Part shown: positions 22,363 to 35,999 of the stretch, one piece after another
Position numbering within the stretch: position 1 is the first letter of the stretch
How the letters are laid out: each line of letters begins with the position of its first letter
DNA from: Sesamum alatum
Taxonomy: Eukaryota; Streptophyta; Magnoliopsida; Lamiales; Pedaliaceae
NCBI GenBank assembly: GCA_034509735.1
Contig: JACGWO010000007.1
Coordinates: 25,510,046-25,574,045 of the forward strand
Length of the DNA stretch: 64,000 nucleotides
Direction: 5' to 3'
Translations under genes and position numbers: made by a program
The notes under the pieces: model-generated
What the model was told of the DNA's origin: nothing
The model's database searches: none
Seen by the model: only the letters and a program-made list of their open reading frames with translations

Positions 22363-24466
22363 TAAAGGACAAGCGGATCCGCCCGGGAGCGCAAGCGGAA
22401 GCGAAAATACGTAAATTTCAATCGCATAAATAAATGCATAATCTATAAATCCCAAGGAGTGTACCCTTGGGTGCTCAACCGGGCGTTCGATGTAGGATGT
22501 ATCAATATATATAAAACGAATATTGTACATAGGGCATAGAATAGAAACGTAAACTACTAAAGCGTAAGACCAATGATACCTATGTAGTTTAACTCTTGAT
22601 CGGCTACAAGCTTTGCTCCTCTCCGGAAACTTTCACCAAGTTCAAAGTGTATGAACTTCTCTAAAGGTGATCCACACCATACCGGAAGAGATCCTCGTTT
22701 TCCTTGCTAGAAGAAAACGGATCTAGGGAGGGTTTGGTTTAAGAAGATCAACACTATCAATTAGTGTCCTTCTTAAACTTACTTTATTCTTTCCAATTGA
22801 TCCAAGATCAAATGAAGAGCACAAGTATAGAAAGAAAGAGTGGCCGAGAGTATAGAGGAGAGGGTGTGAATTTTTTTTCTTCTTTTTCCTAGAAAAAGAT
22901 GAATTATGATTCTCATGCTATGATGTTTTGTATATACTCATATATACAAAATTAATGTGATTATTGGAATGTGTCTAGGTTCATCCAAGGATGTCTAGAT
23001 ACATCCCTATCAATCCCACTAATTCTTCAATCCAGCCTACCATCTCTTAAGGTATGATTAAATCATACCAAAGGAGAGAGGCTTGATTGGAATTGATTTG
23101 TCTCTTATTAAAAATGGAATTAACACACCTCTCGGGTCAAAACTTAATGGACTGGGTTCTACTGTAACCCAATCACGACGAACTGAAAATTAAATCCAAT
23201 TTAATTCAAGGTCCACTTAAATAATTCTCATTGATCTTTTAATCCAATTAAAAGATCCAACATCTCAACTTTCTATGTTAATCGATAAATCCCATCTACT
23301 GATTCAACGGGACTCAATACAATATCGTCCCGTCCATCCAGTGGACAATCCCTTAAGTAATCCAATTACTTAACTATCATCCGAAATTAACTCCAAGCCA
23401 ATTTCTCCACCTTCTCGGTGACTTGTGTGTGACCCTCTAGGTTCACCCTCAGCTAGACTTAGGCTCGTGTCCAATAACGGCCCATTACCATGGGTGGCGT
23501 CTAGCAACGGTCCATGGCACTAGAGACTAGGTGAATGTTGGTGTGAACATTTAAGCGCCGATTCCATATGGGTACGGTACTTCCATCTACCGTCTCCCGG
23601 CCTTAGTCTAGAGTATGGAATTAGGCGTCGGTTCCCATCCTCAACTAGGCATCTATGCTTAATACTCGATACTATGCATGCCTAATTGCATCGACACAGA
23701 AAAACCATTTTTCGTTCAACCAACCACTATGGCCACAGGTTTAAGCAGCATGAACGTGTCTCCGAGTGCATAGGAGATACCTCTATCACATACTGACAGG
23801 GGACGGATCCTCTTCTTGGAACCCACCGTCCTCGCTACACATTCTAACTGCACTAGACAAGGTTTATAATGATCATCTTACAGAATGATCACCTCTCGCC
23901 AGATCCAAGATACAATCATCCTGTGCACGTGACTGCCATGGTCCTCCAGTCTGAGGACTACTCCTGTACTATCGGAACCGGAAAAATCCAATCATACCGA
24001 CCAAAGCCTTCAAGGCTTCCATATGATGATCCCCCCGAGTCAGTTCAGTCGGCTCGACCCCAGTCGACCAACCCATCAAGATCGTGTAGGCATCCCATGC
24101 CTATCGCCGATGAAATACGACACTCATCCAATGAACACGACTCTTGGTGCAAGTCTCAATAGAACTCTCGATGCCCTGTCTCGAGGTCCTCGATTTGGAA
24201 CTTTTCAGACCCAACTCTTTATCAGTTGGTTTTATGGCCACCATCCAATGCGTGGTCCAACTGCATGAGTTGTTAATCGTGGTCTGTGGGCTTTGTTGCG
24301 ATATATATAAAATACTATTTTAGCATATGGAAAATGTGTGCAACAAAGAAAGTACCAAAGGTTACGAATACTCATTTTGTTCGTTACATAGTATTTCATT
24401 ACATCAAGTTGTCAAATAGGTTAGAAAATGCCAAACCTATTGGCTTTCTGGTCACCTATTCTAACA
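22363..24466 (-). repeat. 3' LTR of B
   Basis: Begins TAAAGGACAAGCGG (terminal TG changed to TA) and ends TTCTAACA, then rc polypurine tract ATCTCCCACTTGACC. It contains U3 hairpins such as TGATCAT (23870-23876) with ATGATCA (23885-23891) and CTTTGTTGC (24291-24299) with GCAACAAAG (24340-24348). No W-box cluster is seen. Confidence 0.92.
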
Positions 24467-24486
24467 ATCTCCCACTTGACCTAAAG

Positions 24487-25413
24487 TCAATCACCCATTG
24501 ACCACAAACCCATCTTATCCAGATGTTGAGTATGGGCAACTTGCGACACGGGCTTAGTAAGTGGATCTGCTATGTTTTCTGCGGAGCTGACTCGGTCCAT
24601 CCGAACGTCACCCCTGCTAACCATCTCTCTGAGCAGATGGTAGCGTCTAAGAATATGCTTGGATCGGTGATGAGATCTCGATTCATTTGCTTGCGCTATG
24701 GCCCCGTTGTTATCGCAGAAGATAACCAATGGCTCAGCGATGCTAGGCACTACACCCAACTTTTGGATGTAGCTCTTCATCCAAACCGCCTCCTTAGCAG
24801 CTTCCAAAGCTGCTGTGTATTCAAACTCTGTGGCGGAGTCCGCCATGGTAGCCTGCTTGGAACTCTTCCAAGCAACCACACCACCATTTAGTTTGAACAC
24901 AAAACCAGACTGAGAGTTGGCATCATCGTCATCCGACTTGAGGTTAGCATCGCCATAGTCTTCCAGTATCAATTCTCCACCACCGTAGATCAAGAATATG
25001 TCCTTAGTCCTTTTCAGGTACTTCAGGATAGTCTTGACCGTACTCCAGTGTGCCTCCCCGGCACACAACTGATATCGACTAGTCACGCTCAAAGCGAAAG
25101 CCACATCAGGTCTAGTGCACTGCACAACGTATTGAATGCTGCCTACAGCTGAAGCATAGGGGATGTCCAACATCCGTTTAAGCTCCTCATCAGTCTTACG
25201 AGACTGCTTCTTAGACAACTTAATTCTATGCCTCATAGGAAGGAATCCTCATTTTGAGTTCTCCATATTGAATCTCTTCAAGACTTACTCAATATACGAG
25301 GACTGGGCTATTCCTAACATCCTTCTAGATCTATCCCTATAGATCTTGATGCCAAGGATGTAGTATGCCTCGCCCATATCTTTCATGAAAAATTGTGTTC
25401 ACAACCAAGCTTT
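24487..25413 (-). pseudogene. B pol, RNase H and RT C-terminus
   Basis: 24487-25236 is open for 249 residues: the end of RT, then RNase H with WKSSKQATMADSATEFEYTA and the copia ending ADPLTKP. Upstream (25237-25413) are RT residues with a stop, up to the KAW site where C inserted. The matching part resumes at 43487 with YVDDILL and MLGTTKA. GCTTT (25409-25413) is the left TSD of C. Confidence 0.9.
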
Positions 25414-25446
25414 TGAAAGATTGTGTGGATCGGCCCAGGAGATTAA
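25414..25446 (-). repeat. LTR1 remnant of C (33 bp)
   Basis: TGAAAGATTGTGTGGATCGG and the next 13 bp match the outer end of LTR2 and LTR3 with one substitution. It then jumps to interior sequence matching 35497. Confidence 0.85.
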
Positions 25447-25899
25447 TCCTTTAATAAGAAGAAACGTCCTAGCTGTTGTAGATGCCAAATTTGTAAGTTG
25501 GTCTTGATTAATCCATTTCGATAATTTGAATTTTGAGTATCCATAAACCTTTTATGGGATGGTGTTCTAGGAATTTACGTGTAACTACTAGCAAACATGA
25601 ATCAATTTTCAATAATTTTGTTTGATTAAATATGTATGTAATAGAACCTTTGTCCAACAAAGAGACATACTTTTGATCATGCTAGATTACGTAATTCCTA
25701 ACATGATCATCAGTATGGGCCTAACAAGTCTCTAGTCGTTTTCAGCAATGGACCTTGCCATTGTTGAATCCTAGAACTGTTCTTGGCTTTTAAGTCCTTA
25801 TTCACTTTCTGCAAACCACCCGCAGATTAGTGATAGGAACGGTATCAAATACCAAAAAGTGATCATGTCAGTACTCAATATCAAATTTTACCTACATTG

Positions 25900-26690
25900 G
25901 AGAGAGGTTTAGGATACTCCCCTTCCAATGGCCCTCTTTTACGACAGTGAATGCTTACGTTCTTAGAAATCTATAAACTTGACTGCTTGAACCTTTAGCT
26001 CTTTCCTTTACCTCCACCTTGTGTTGTAAAGGAACAACACTTGAAGTGCTTAATAGTTGATGTCACCTTACTCTTCTTCCTCTTTTGGCGTCTGGCACCT
26101 TTGCCTTTCACCATAGAGGTTGAAGCCTCTCCTACTAGTACCGACGGCGCAGATTTTGCAATCGTTGCCCCGTACTAGACCAACATAATTACCAACCTAT
26201 AAAGATCTTTTCTAAGCTCGTTCATGTTGATAATTAATTGTTCATAGGAGGAAGGAAGAGACTGAAGGATCATGTCAATGTATGTCTCTAAGACTGACGT
26301 GGAGGTCTTTTGAGCTTCTCCACTAGGGATTGCATCATCACTCCATGTTCTTTGTACCGACATCCCTTCCACTATCTTAGCTCCAAAAATGCCTTCGTTG
26401 CATTTTATCCCACATGCTGGTCCAGGACCGTATAGACATGATGCAAACGAAGCATAGTTTGAGCCAACATCATTATATCCTACTTGCCGGTGGTCATCCT
26501 TCAACCTTTGAACGCCAAGCGTTGCTTTAGTTGTCAACCCCTCCGGCAAGGGTTGAGGAACGTCCTCATCCGGTTATGTGAGTTAAGGTTCTGGAAATCT
26601 AAGACCATCTTAAGATTTCGCAGTCAATTCGTGTAATTGGTTCCCTTTAAATGAGCCTCTTAGTGATGTGTTTGGTGGATTCTTAGACAT
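25900..26690 (-). pseudogene. Decayed copia gag in I1
   Basis: The start context at 26690 matches the gag start of A1. The longest open piece, 26175-26549 (124 residues), includes LETYIDMILQSLPSSYEQLI, matching the A1 gag stretch with ETYIDVILQSLPPSFDQFI. A knuckle-like trace near 25925-25970 has lost Cys/His residues. The same piece with the same length occurs in I2, so the decay predates the duplication. Confidence 0.8.
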
Positions 26691-28234
26691 TCACAACATA
26701 TATATATAAAGCAGAAAATAATAACCAGAGTGAAGTAATATTTTGGTTAAGTCTCGGTCTTTAGTCCTTAACCTCTCCCACTATTTCTACGAAAACACGG
26801 CACTCTCAAACGTTGTTTTCGGGAAATCTTTTCCTAGTGGGCTCGGGATCTACAGCGATCTCCCCCATACCCCGCTTTTACGATTCGCATGGGAAAAGAA
26901 CCTGTGGAAGGTATTCCATACCATTGTCATTCCACGAGATTCCCAAGATAATTGCCTCAACCTTTCACGTGATCCCGAGGACTCCAAGCGAATCACGTTA
27001 TTCGGGCGTTAGACCCGACCCAATCAACCGATTCATAGACTCACTGCTACCTCCACGACTCGTGAGACAGGTAACAGCAGTCTACTCATCGTTCATGACA
27101 AAGTGCAGCTTCTTTTAAGCACGATAGTCGTGCCACGACTCGTGAGACCACGCTATCGACCTAAAAGATCTTCCTCACTTTTGCCATGGATGGAAGGCTT
27201 GGACAGACTCCCAGAGCCCTAGTCCATTTATTAAGGGTCTATATTTAACTTGGTTTAACCAAGTGAGAGTTTTGATAGAACGAGACCTCATCACATATTA
27301 AGTAATGCATTGCATGCGTTATGGCAGAAATATTCTAAGCGTGAATGTAACCATACATAAAGCATATAGAAGAATCATAAGCATATAATACGCATCGCAT
27401 GCATAATAAAGCCTAGAACGCCCCTGTAGGATGATCACAAGCCCAAACCTATGCGACCCACTGAGCCCACAGTGGATCTATGGTCAATCTAAGGGTAGGC
27501 CCTACGTTATTACAAGTTTTAATAACCCATTACATGCAATGGGCCTTGTAAGTCCTCTTTATCTTCTTGGGCTCTCCATCTTGGGCCTACACCGGGCTCC
27601 TTCTCTATGGATCCTCCGTGGGCCATCTGATGGCTACCTCCATGAGCCTCCAACACCTTGGGCTTGTCTTCTCTTGCAGCTTTTATTTAAAAAATAAAAC
27701 CTCACCCACTCTCATTACATCATAAAATAAAAAACCCCAATTAAACATTTGGGGGGAGTACATGAGGAGGGAGAGAGAAAGCCTTATTATTCCAAGGCAA
27801 CTAGAAGAGGGAGAGAGGAAAATAAAGAGGCACACAGGCCACAACCCAACAAATAAATGTAAATAAACCATACATGCGGTCTAGGGGATCATCCTTTGTC
27901 AAATCAATTAACACAAATAGCACAACTACATATCCCACGTAAAATATGCTATACCAACATCCATGATAACCCATACCATAAAAATAAATGTAGAAATTAC
28001 ATGTAAAATATTCACACAAAATATAGGATAATGGTGCAACCTATGCACAACGATTTTTGTTGGAAAATCCTTTTCCATAATTAACAAGGCAATATTAATT
28101 CTATGAAATATAAAATGTCAACCAAAATTAAAATGCCCCAAGTTAATTAATTCAGAAAATTCCCAGAATTATACAGAAAAATCAAATTTTCTGAAAACGC
28201 ACGAAAACAACGAAAAATCGAAAAACGGTCCACA

Positions 28235-28905
28235 ACTGTCGGCCAGGCGCGCAGCCTGCACAGGACACGCGCCGGCGCGCGCGCGGGAGAATGCGCAGCA
28301 GTGCACACACACAGTGCAGTGCGCACGCCTGCGCGCACGAGCCCTCGCCCGCGCGCGCGCAGGCGTGCTCCTGCCGTCTGCCGTTGCGGCCTCCCTGCCG
28401 ACCACCACCATTTTTCATGTTTAAATGTTTTCTTGCAATTAAATTTTCTGAAAACACAAAAATGAACAATTCAAGAATATGCCCATTTATTCAAGAATTC
28501 AAAAATCCAACAATTTCTGCAATATTAATACATGTCAAGATCTACTCATACTCAAGCCATAAAATAACCATGATGTCCAACATCATAAAACGCAGAAATT
28601 ATTGTGAAATTTCACATATGAATTTTGATCATTGGTGCAACCATTGCAAAAATTAAATCTTGTTAGGAAACCCTTTCCTCATCAACCAAGCAATATTTAT
28701 TTTAGGAAATTTAAATCTCAAAAAAATAAATATTCTAAGTCAATGGGTTCAGAATAATGCAGAAAAATATCATAAAAATAATTCAGTAAAAACAGTTTTG
28801 AAAAACGAGCCAAAATGGGAGAGAAACGAAAAACGGCACAGCCGGCCGGCTAGGCACGCGCGCGCACGCCCATCGCGCGGCCAGCGTGCTGCTACTGCCG
28901 ATTCG
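28235..28905. other. GC-rich islands in I1 leader
   Basis: Two short islands (28235-28395 and 28840-28905) in AT-rich DNA, with GCGCGC runs. The second is much shorter than its partner in I2 (38878-39015), although the flanks match closely. Confidence 0.75.
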
Positions 28906-29138
28906 CCATTTTTTCACTCTTTTTCGACTTTTTCATGCTATTTTCTGAACCACAAGATAAATTCAACCCACCTAGAACATGTATTAACACATTCAAGAAA
29001 ACCAAGATCCAAAATCCCATGCAAAATTAAACGCCAATAAATATCTACGATAAACATGCTATAAACGTAAATTAAAACACGTTTATCATGCTTAAACGCA
29101 CATAGCACATAGAATTCTAGGCCTATACACGGAACCGG

Positions 29139-29150
29139 GCTCTGATACCA
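29139..29150 (-). other. Primer binding site of I1
   Basis: rc TGGTATCAGAGC, one base from LTR2. It shows that LTR2 serves as the 5' LTR of I1. Confidence 0.9.
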
Positions 29151-29902
29151 CTGAAAGATTGTGTGGATCGGCCCGGGAGATTAACGCGTATAGCGGAAGC
29201 GCGAAAGAATGCGTAATAAAAAATTACAAAGCATAATTAAACGGAATTTTAAATCATGCATAACATACATAAACGAATCAAGGGGTGTGCCCTTGATTCT
29301 CCCGGGCGTTCGGTGTATCTCATGTTCAATAAAATACAACATGGAGGTCATAGAATTGAAACCAGAAAAACGAAATTAAAGAACCCACCCGGTTGTAGTT
29401 TTGTCTTCGTTTCGGCTACACGCATTGTTCCCCGTTTTGCACCAAGATCTCAAAGAAGAGATCCTCTAAATCATCTCACTCGCTCCATCGGAAAGTAAAC
29501 AACCCTTGTTCTAGCAAGAAATTATTTGGGGAGAAGAGACATCGATACACGCTATGAATTAACGCAATCAATGTCTCTTATGTTCTTAACTTGAATAAAA
29601 TCAAGAAGAACAAAGTATAATTCTTGCAGAGAAAAGAAGGGGATGGACGAATTTGAGAGGGAATTGAGAGATGAGAGTTGTAGAGAATAGTAGGTGTGAG
29701 TGTGTGTTTTTTGAGTATTGATAGAAGATGGAATTTCCTTTTCCTTCTCAAACTCTTCCAAAGAGACACACTTTGACTAGAATTTTGACCTAGTCAAATC
29801 TAGTCAAATTAGGCATTGATTAAGTCAAATTAAGCATGACCCTTCATCTCATCATTCTCTAGATCAAATCTTGTCCATCCATTTTGATGGGCTTTATGGA
29901 AT

Positions 29903-30171
29903 GGGCCTATTTAATTCTAAATTAAATATTCCCATGGACTTTATATTAAATCATATTTAATATACTAAGCCCATTAATTAATTAATGGAAAGGACTTATT
30001 TAATTCTAAATTAAATAGTCCCATGGACTTTATATTAAATCCCTTTTAATATACCAAACCCATTAATTAATTCCATAGAATGGGATTATTTAATTCTAAA
30101 TTAAATAGTCCCATGGACTTTATATTAAATCCTATTTAATATATACCAAGCCCACTAATTAATTAATTCAC
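29903..30171 (-). repeat. Three 90-bp tandem units in LTR2 U3
   Basis: Units start at 29903, 29992 and 30082, each with ATTTAATTCTAAATTAAATA, CCCATGGACTTTATATTAAAT and a TTAATTAATT end. The same array is in LTR3 (41991-42259). Confidence 0.85.
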
Positions 30172-30692
30172 CCTTTTAATCTAATTAAAAGGAAAGCCCA
30201 TGCTTTATAAAATTCATAAATCTAATTTATGAACTCAAGCCCGATTATCCCAAATAATCCATCGAGGCTTGAATCTCCAAGAAGTATAATTTAATTTCAT
30301 TAAATTAAACCTTCTCCCGGAATTAATTCCAAATTAATTCCCTTTCATTTGGGGTAGCGGGTGTGACTCTTTAGGTTCACCTTTCAACTAGACTTGGACC
30401 TACTTCTTGTTATTTCATAACCAAAGTAGTCCGTTACCATGGGTGGCCATCTAGCAACGGTCCATGGCACTAGAGACTAGGTGAATATGTGGTGTGAACA
30501 TTTAGGATCCGAGTTATACGCAGGTGCGGTCGTACCGACGCTCGATATGTACGGGTACGGTCCTACTGTCGCCAGTCTCCCGGCCTTTAGTCTAGGGGTC
30601 GGTTCCCATCCTTGACTAGGCAACTATGCATAATGCTCGAGATAGGTTTAACTCGACGTAGGAAATTCTTTCCCACTATATCAAGTGCTATG

Positions 30693-32919
30693 TGTTGGAA
30701 TAGGTGACCAGAAAGCCAATAGGTTTGGCAATTTGTAACCTATCCGACAACTTGATGTGAATGTAATATTATTATGTGATGAATAAGATGAGTATTCGTC
30801 ACCAATAGTACCTTCTTTGTTGCGCTCATCTTACATTTGTTAAAATGGTGTTTAACTTATATCGCAACAAAGCCCACAGACCATGGATAACAACTCGTGC
30901 AGTTGGGCCACGCATTGGATGGTGGTCATGAAACCAACTGATTAAGAGTTGGGTCTGAAACGTTCCAAGTCGAGGACCTCGAGACAGGGCATCGAGAGTC
31001 CTATTGAGACTTGCGTCAAGAGTCGTGTTCATTGGATGAGTTCCGTGTTTCATCGACGACAGGCGTGGGACGCCTACACGATCTTGATGGATTGGTCGAC
31101 TGGGGTCGAGCCGACTGGACTGACTCGTGGGGATCATCATATGGAAGCCTTGGAGGCTTGGTCGGTATGATTGGATTTCCCCGGTTCCGATAGTACGGGA
31201 GTAATCCTCAGACTTGAGGAATCATGGCAGTCACGTGCACAGGATGGCTGTATCTTGGATCTGGCGAGAGGTGATCATTCTGTAAGATGATCATTATAAG
31301 CCTTGTCCAGTGCAGTCGGAATGTGTTGCGAGGACGGTGGATTCCAAGAAGAGGATCCGTCCCCTGCCAGTATATGACAGAGGTATCTCCTATGCACTCG
31401 GAGACACGTACATGCTGTTTGAAGCTGTGGCCACAGTGGTTGGTCGAACAGGGAATGGTTTCCTGTGTCGATGCAAAGAAGCATACGTAGTCTCGAGTAT
31501 TAAGCATAGATGCCTAGTCAAGGATGGGAACCGACGCCCAATTCCATACCCTAGACTAAGGCCGGGAGACGGTAGACGGAAGGATCGTACCCATACGGAA
31601 TCGGCGCCTAAATGTTCACGCCAAATTCACCTAGTCTCTAGTGCCATGGACCGTTGCTAGACGGCCACCCATGGTAACGGGCCCTTGTGGGACACGGGCC
31701 CAAGTCTAGCTGAGGGTGAACCTAAAGGGTCACACACAAATCACCGAGGAGGTTGAGAGATCGACTTGGAGTCAATCTCGAAGGATAAAATAAGTAATTG
31801 GATTACTTAAGGGAAAGTCCATTGGATGGACGGGCCGATATTGTATCGGGCTTTCATTTAATCGGTAAATTAGATTTTCGATTAAATATGGAAAGTTGAG
31901 ATGTTGAGACGTTGGATCTTTTAATTGGATTAAAAGATCAACGGGAATAATTTAAGTGCACATTAAATTGGATTTAATTGGGTTCGTCGTAATTGGATTA
32001 CGATAAAATCCGGTCCGTTAAATTATACCCGAGAGGAGAAATAATTCCTAATTTGGAATAGGAAGAAGTTGGACTTCTTCCCTTAATTAAATATGGCCGA
32101 CATGCTCCCTTGGAGGAAGCAAAATCAGCCATGTTTCATGCTAGGTGGTATGTTGACTTGTCTCTTTTGGAAAGAGACAAATCAACTCCAATCAAGCTCT
32201 TCCCTTTTGGTATGATTTGATCATACCATAAATTTTGGTAGGCTTGATTGAAGAATTGATGGTGATTGATTGGAATGAATCTAGACATCCTTGGATGAAC
32301 CTAGACACATTCCAATAATCACATTAATTATGTATATATATTAGAATATACAACACCTAGCATAAGTGATTCATTATTCATCTTTTTCTAGGAAAAAGAG
32401 AAGACAAAAATCCTCTCCTCTCTCTCAAAATTTCGTGCTCCCTCCCTCTCTTACACTTGTGTTCTTCACTTGATTTTGAATCAAGAAGAAGAACAAAGTA
32501 AGTTTAAGAGAACACTAATTCATAGTGTTCTTCTCTTAAACCGATTCCTTCCTAAATCCGTTCTTTTCTAGCAAGAAGAACGTGTGTTTCTTCCGGTGTG
32601 GTGTGGATCACCTTTGGAGAATCCATACGTTTAGATTTCGTGAGCATTCCGGAGAAGGAACAACGCTAGTAGCCGGGAGCATACGCTGAACAATCAAAGG
32701 TAACGGTTTATTACGCTTTGATTGATTTCATTTGTATATCTATGCCCTATGTGTTTAAATATATGTTTTAATATTTACACATCCTACATCGAACGCCCGG
32801 TTGAGCACCCAAGGGTACACCCCTTGGGATTCGCGTATTTTAGTTTTGATTTAAATTTACGCAATTTCTCGCTTTTCTCGCTTCCGCTTGCGCTCCCGGG
32901 CGGATCCGCTTGTCCTTCA
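30693..32919 (+). repeat. Solo LTR, family B type, inside LTR2
   Basis: TGTTGGAATAGGTGACC to TTGTCCTTCA, 2227 bp, flanked by TSD CTATG (30688-30692 and 32920-32924). Absent from LTR3, so it came after the C duplication. The target was the middle of the palindrome CTATGGCCATAG, intact at 42776-42787. Confidence 0.94.
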
Positions 32920-33639
32920 CTATGGCCATAGACTTTGTGAGTCTAAACCATCTCCGAGCGCATAGGAGATCTTGCTGTCATATCCTTTGACAGGGGACAG
33001 ATCCTATCTTGGAATTCACCGTTCTTACATACTCCGACTGCACTGGACGAGGCTTATGATGACCATGTGATATAATCGGTCAAATTTCACCAGATCCAAG
33101 ATACAACCTTAGTATGTAGGGGACTGCCGTGATCCTCAAGTTCGAGGACTAATCCCGTACTATCGGAACCAGGAATACGAGTCATACCGACCAAGCCCGA
33201 GTAGCTTCCATATGACGATTCCCGCGAGTCACCTCAGTCGGCCGCTCCCCAGCAGGCCGAACCACTAACACTGCTTAGACGATCCTCGTCACCCGTCGAT
33301 GAAACACGACAGCAGATGCTTAGTGCAAGTCTCAAATGGATTCTCGATGCCCTGTCTCGAGATTCCTTTGACTTGGAGTATTTCAAACTGATTCGGCGAA
33401 ACTGATTTCATGAACCTACCTCCAAGCGTAGTTCCAATTTTCCAAAATGTTATTTCAGTCTGTGGGCATTTGTTGTGACATCGTAACGATGCAAGCAGTA
33501 AGTACAACAAACTCATGCCTATGAATCCTTACTATTTTCATTAACATAATATCACTTATTCACAGATTGACGAATGGTTCTAAGAACAGCCAATACCATT
33601 GACTTTTTGGTCACCTATTCTAACAATCTCCCACTTGAC

Positions 33640-35980
33640 CAATAAGTCAATTACCCACTTTGTTCAGAATCCTCTGAGTATGAGTAATCTACGATACCGA
33701 CTAAGGTATTGTGAGTCCACTTATATTTCCTTGCGAAGCAGTACGGTCTAACCGTGTTACCTCTATCCACCATTGCCTCCTAGAGATGGTGGTTGTCTAA
33801 GAATATTTTCGTGGATCTTGTGATGAGATCTTGTGCCAATACTCCCATAGCCAAGTTGCCTGCCATATAGGCGAACATGGCTTGGTCGTGCTAGGCGCCA
33901 CGTCCATCCTCTGGACGCAGTCTTCATCAGTGACCACTATCCGATGCACTCGTCATTGGGCCTGACTGTGCATACCTTTGAGACTAACTGGTTTTCACTT
34001 ATGCTCTGGAAGCTAGTATCGCTTTAGCCTTCCAAAGCAACTCTCAGCAGACGGCGCATCATGAACACATCTTTAGTCCTTATTCAGGTACTAAGGATCG
34101 TTCTTGATTGCTGTCTTCAACCTCTCAGTGCATTACCGATTTATGTTGAGCCATGCTAGAAGCACTCTCAACATCGGTTCCTATGCACCGAGTAAACATA
34201 TCATACGTTTGCCTAGGGTTAAGACGTAGGGGATACTCAACATCCAAGTTTTCTCATTAGTCCACCGTGACTAAGTCTTGAATGGCTTGATGCTTTATGC
34301 ATAGTATCCAAGTTTTCTCATCAGTCTTACCATGACTGAGTCTCGAACAACTTGTCCCTCTACATATTTGAGTGTTCTCATCAGTCTACCATGACTGAGT
34401 CTTTGATAAGCTCAATTCATGATATGTATGTGGGAACCCTAAAATGTCATGGAGAATTTTTCGTGAGTTACAGTTGTGTTTTAGTGATTCCTAATGTCTT
34501 GAATTCTTCCACGAATCAAGACATTACACACTTAAACACATGGAACACCATTTCTACTCCCACTGATTACCTACGTCGTTTAAGACCGAGTCATGCTCCG
34601 TATGAGCTCGTCAAAATGAATATTCCAGTTATGCGGTGTTTCAAACCTTGTTTGAAATTGCTAGTGGATTCTATGGTTCCTCTCCATAAATCCTACTACG
34701 ATGTCCAACATCACGTTCCGCAGGTTATTTGGATTACTATCCAAATTTGACCGAACATATCCCGATCACTCGTACCTCTTACGACATTCGGGTTCGTTCT
34801 TAAGGGGACTTGGAATATGATCAATTTAAGAAATGCGATTCTAAGCAACGTTAGTATTATTCTGTCGTAAACTTGTACAAATTAGACACCGAGTCTAATT
34901 TGTCTCCCACTAGTCCCTTGACGTATGTAGGATCCTTCTACATGCTCAAGGACTTTGTCGGGACACAGGCTTGCCAAACCATGGCTCCTTATGCGTGACT
35001 CCTAGCAAAGTGCCACGTTCCTTACGTTGGCAATTTTGAGTGTACGTCTACACGGGCTAAGGTAATTGGGCGAAACTTCGGTCGATCTTCATCCAATGAG
35101 ATTCGATCGTTCCCTTTATCAGAGACCGTCATACTTCGCCTTTACAGGAAACGTTTCATTGAGAATTCCATTCTCAACTTGGATGCTCAAGAGCTCCCAC
35201 TAAATACACGGCCTTTTCGATCCTATCGAAACAGGTTTATTTTGCAACCATTTATGGTTCACCTCCTTAAGTCTAATTCCCAAACCTCCTATGGGACCTT
35301 TAGACTTTTGAACCCTCTTATGGTCTTGTGTATTAGTAACCTACAGTTGTCTTATTGGATCCCTTCCAATAGACTATTTGGCAAGCCTACTTCGTCCAAC
35401 AAAGAGCTTTGGGACTTTCTTCTTTATAAAAGACTCGTAAATTTAGTCGATTCGAATCATCTATTTCTAGATTCATCGAACTTTCTAATTTACTTATCCT
35501 TAATAAGAAGAAACGTCCTAGCTGTTGTAGATGCCAAATTTGTAAGTTGGTCTTGATTAATCCATTTAGATAATTTGAATTTTGAGTATCCATAAACCTT
35601 TTATGGGATGGTGTTCTAGGAATTTACGTGTAACTACTAGCAAACATGAATCAATATTCAATAATTTTGTTTGATCAAATATGTATGTAATAGAACCTTT
35701 GTCCAACAAAGAGACATACTTTTGATCGTGCTAGATTACGTAATTCCTAACATGATCATCATTATGGGCCTAACAAGTCTCTAGTCCTTTTCAGCAGTGG
35801 ACCTTGCCATTGTTGAATCCTAAAACTGTTCTTGGCTTTTAAGTCCTTATTCACTTTCTGCAACCAACCCGCAGATTAGTGATAGGAACGGTATCAAATA
35901 CCAAAAACTGATCATGTCAGTACTCAATATCAAATTTTACCGACATTGGAGAGAGGTTTAGGATACTCCCCTTCCAATGG
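33640..35980 (-). pseudogene. Highly decayed copia pol in I2
   Basis: Only scattered matches to RNase H, RT, integrase and protease of A1 remain, with stops in all frames. I could not follow YVDD or ADPLTKP. A 132-residue frame on the + strand (34352-34750) shows no known domain. Confidence 0.6.
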
Positions 35981-35999
35981 CCCTCTTTTACGACAGTGA

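Larger units (their letters stand above)
25447..29138 (-). other. C interior copy I1 (partial)
   Basis: Matches 35497-39248 of I2 almost throughout. It starts inside a decayed pol and includes the gag remnant (25900-26690) and the leader with two GC-rich islands (28235-28395, 28840-28905). The polypurine tract, RNase H and RT regions are deleted. No intact gene. Confidence 0.85.
29152..33625 (-). repeat. LTR2 of C, interrupted by a solo LTR
   Basis: Two pieces (29152-30692 and 32925-33625) total 2242 bp. It is the 5' LTR of I1 and the 3' LTR of I2; the polypurine tract of I2 follows at 33626. A W-box cluster lies near 29772-29826 and three 90-bp repeats at 29903-30171. The TATA site reads TATTGATA where LTR3 has TATTTATA, so its promoter may be weaker. 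Confidence 0.9.

Noticed and set aside
26743..27118. Similar plus-strand frames at 26743-27012, 26813-27118, 36792-37167, 5563-5751 and 54789-54977
   Set aside because: These are antisense frames in the conserved leader before gag. Similarity follows the nucleotide conservation of the leader; the frames differ in length and position among copies.
34352..34750. 132-residue plus-strand frame
   Set aside because: It lies antisense in the decayed pol of I2, has no recognised domain, and there is no second copy to test.
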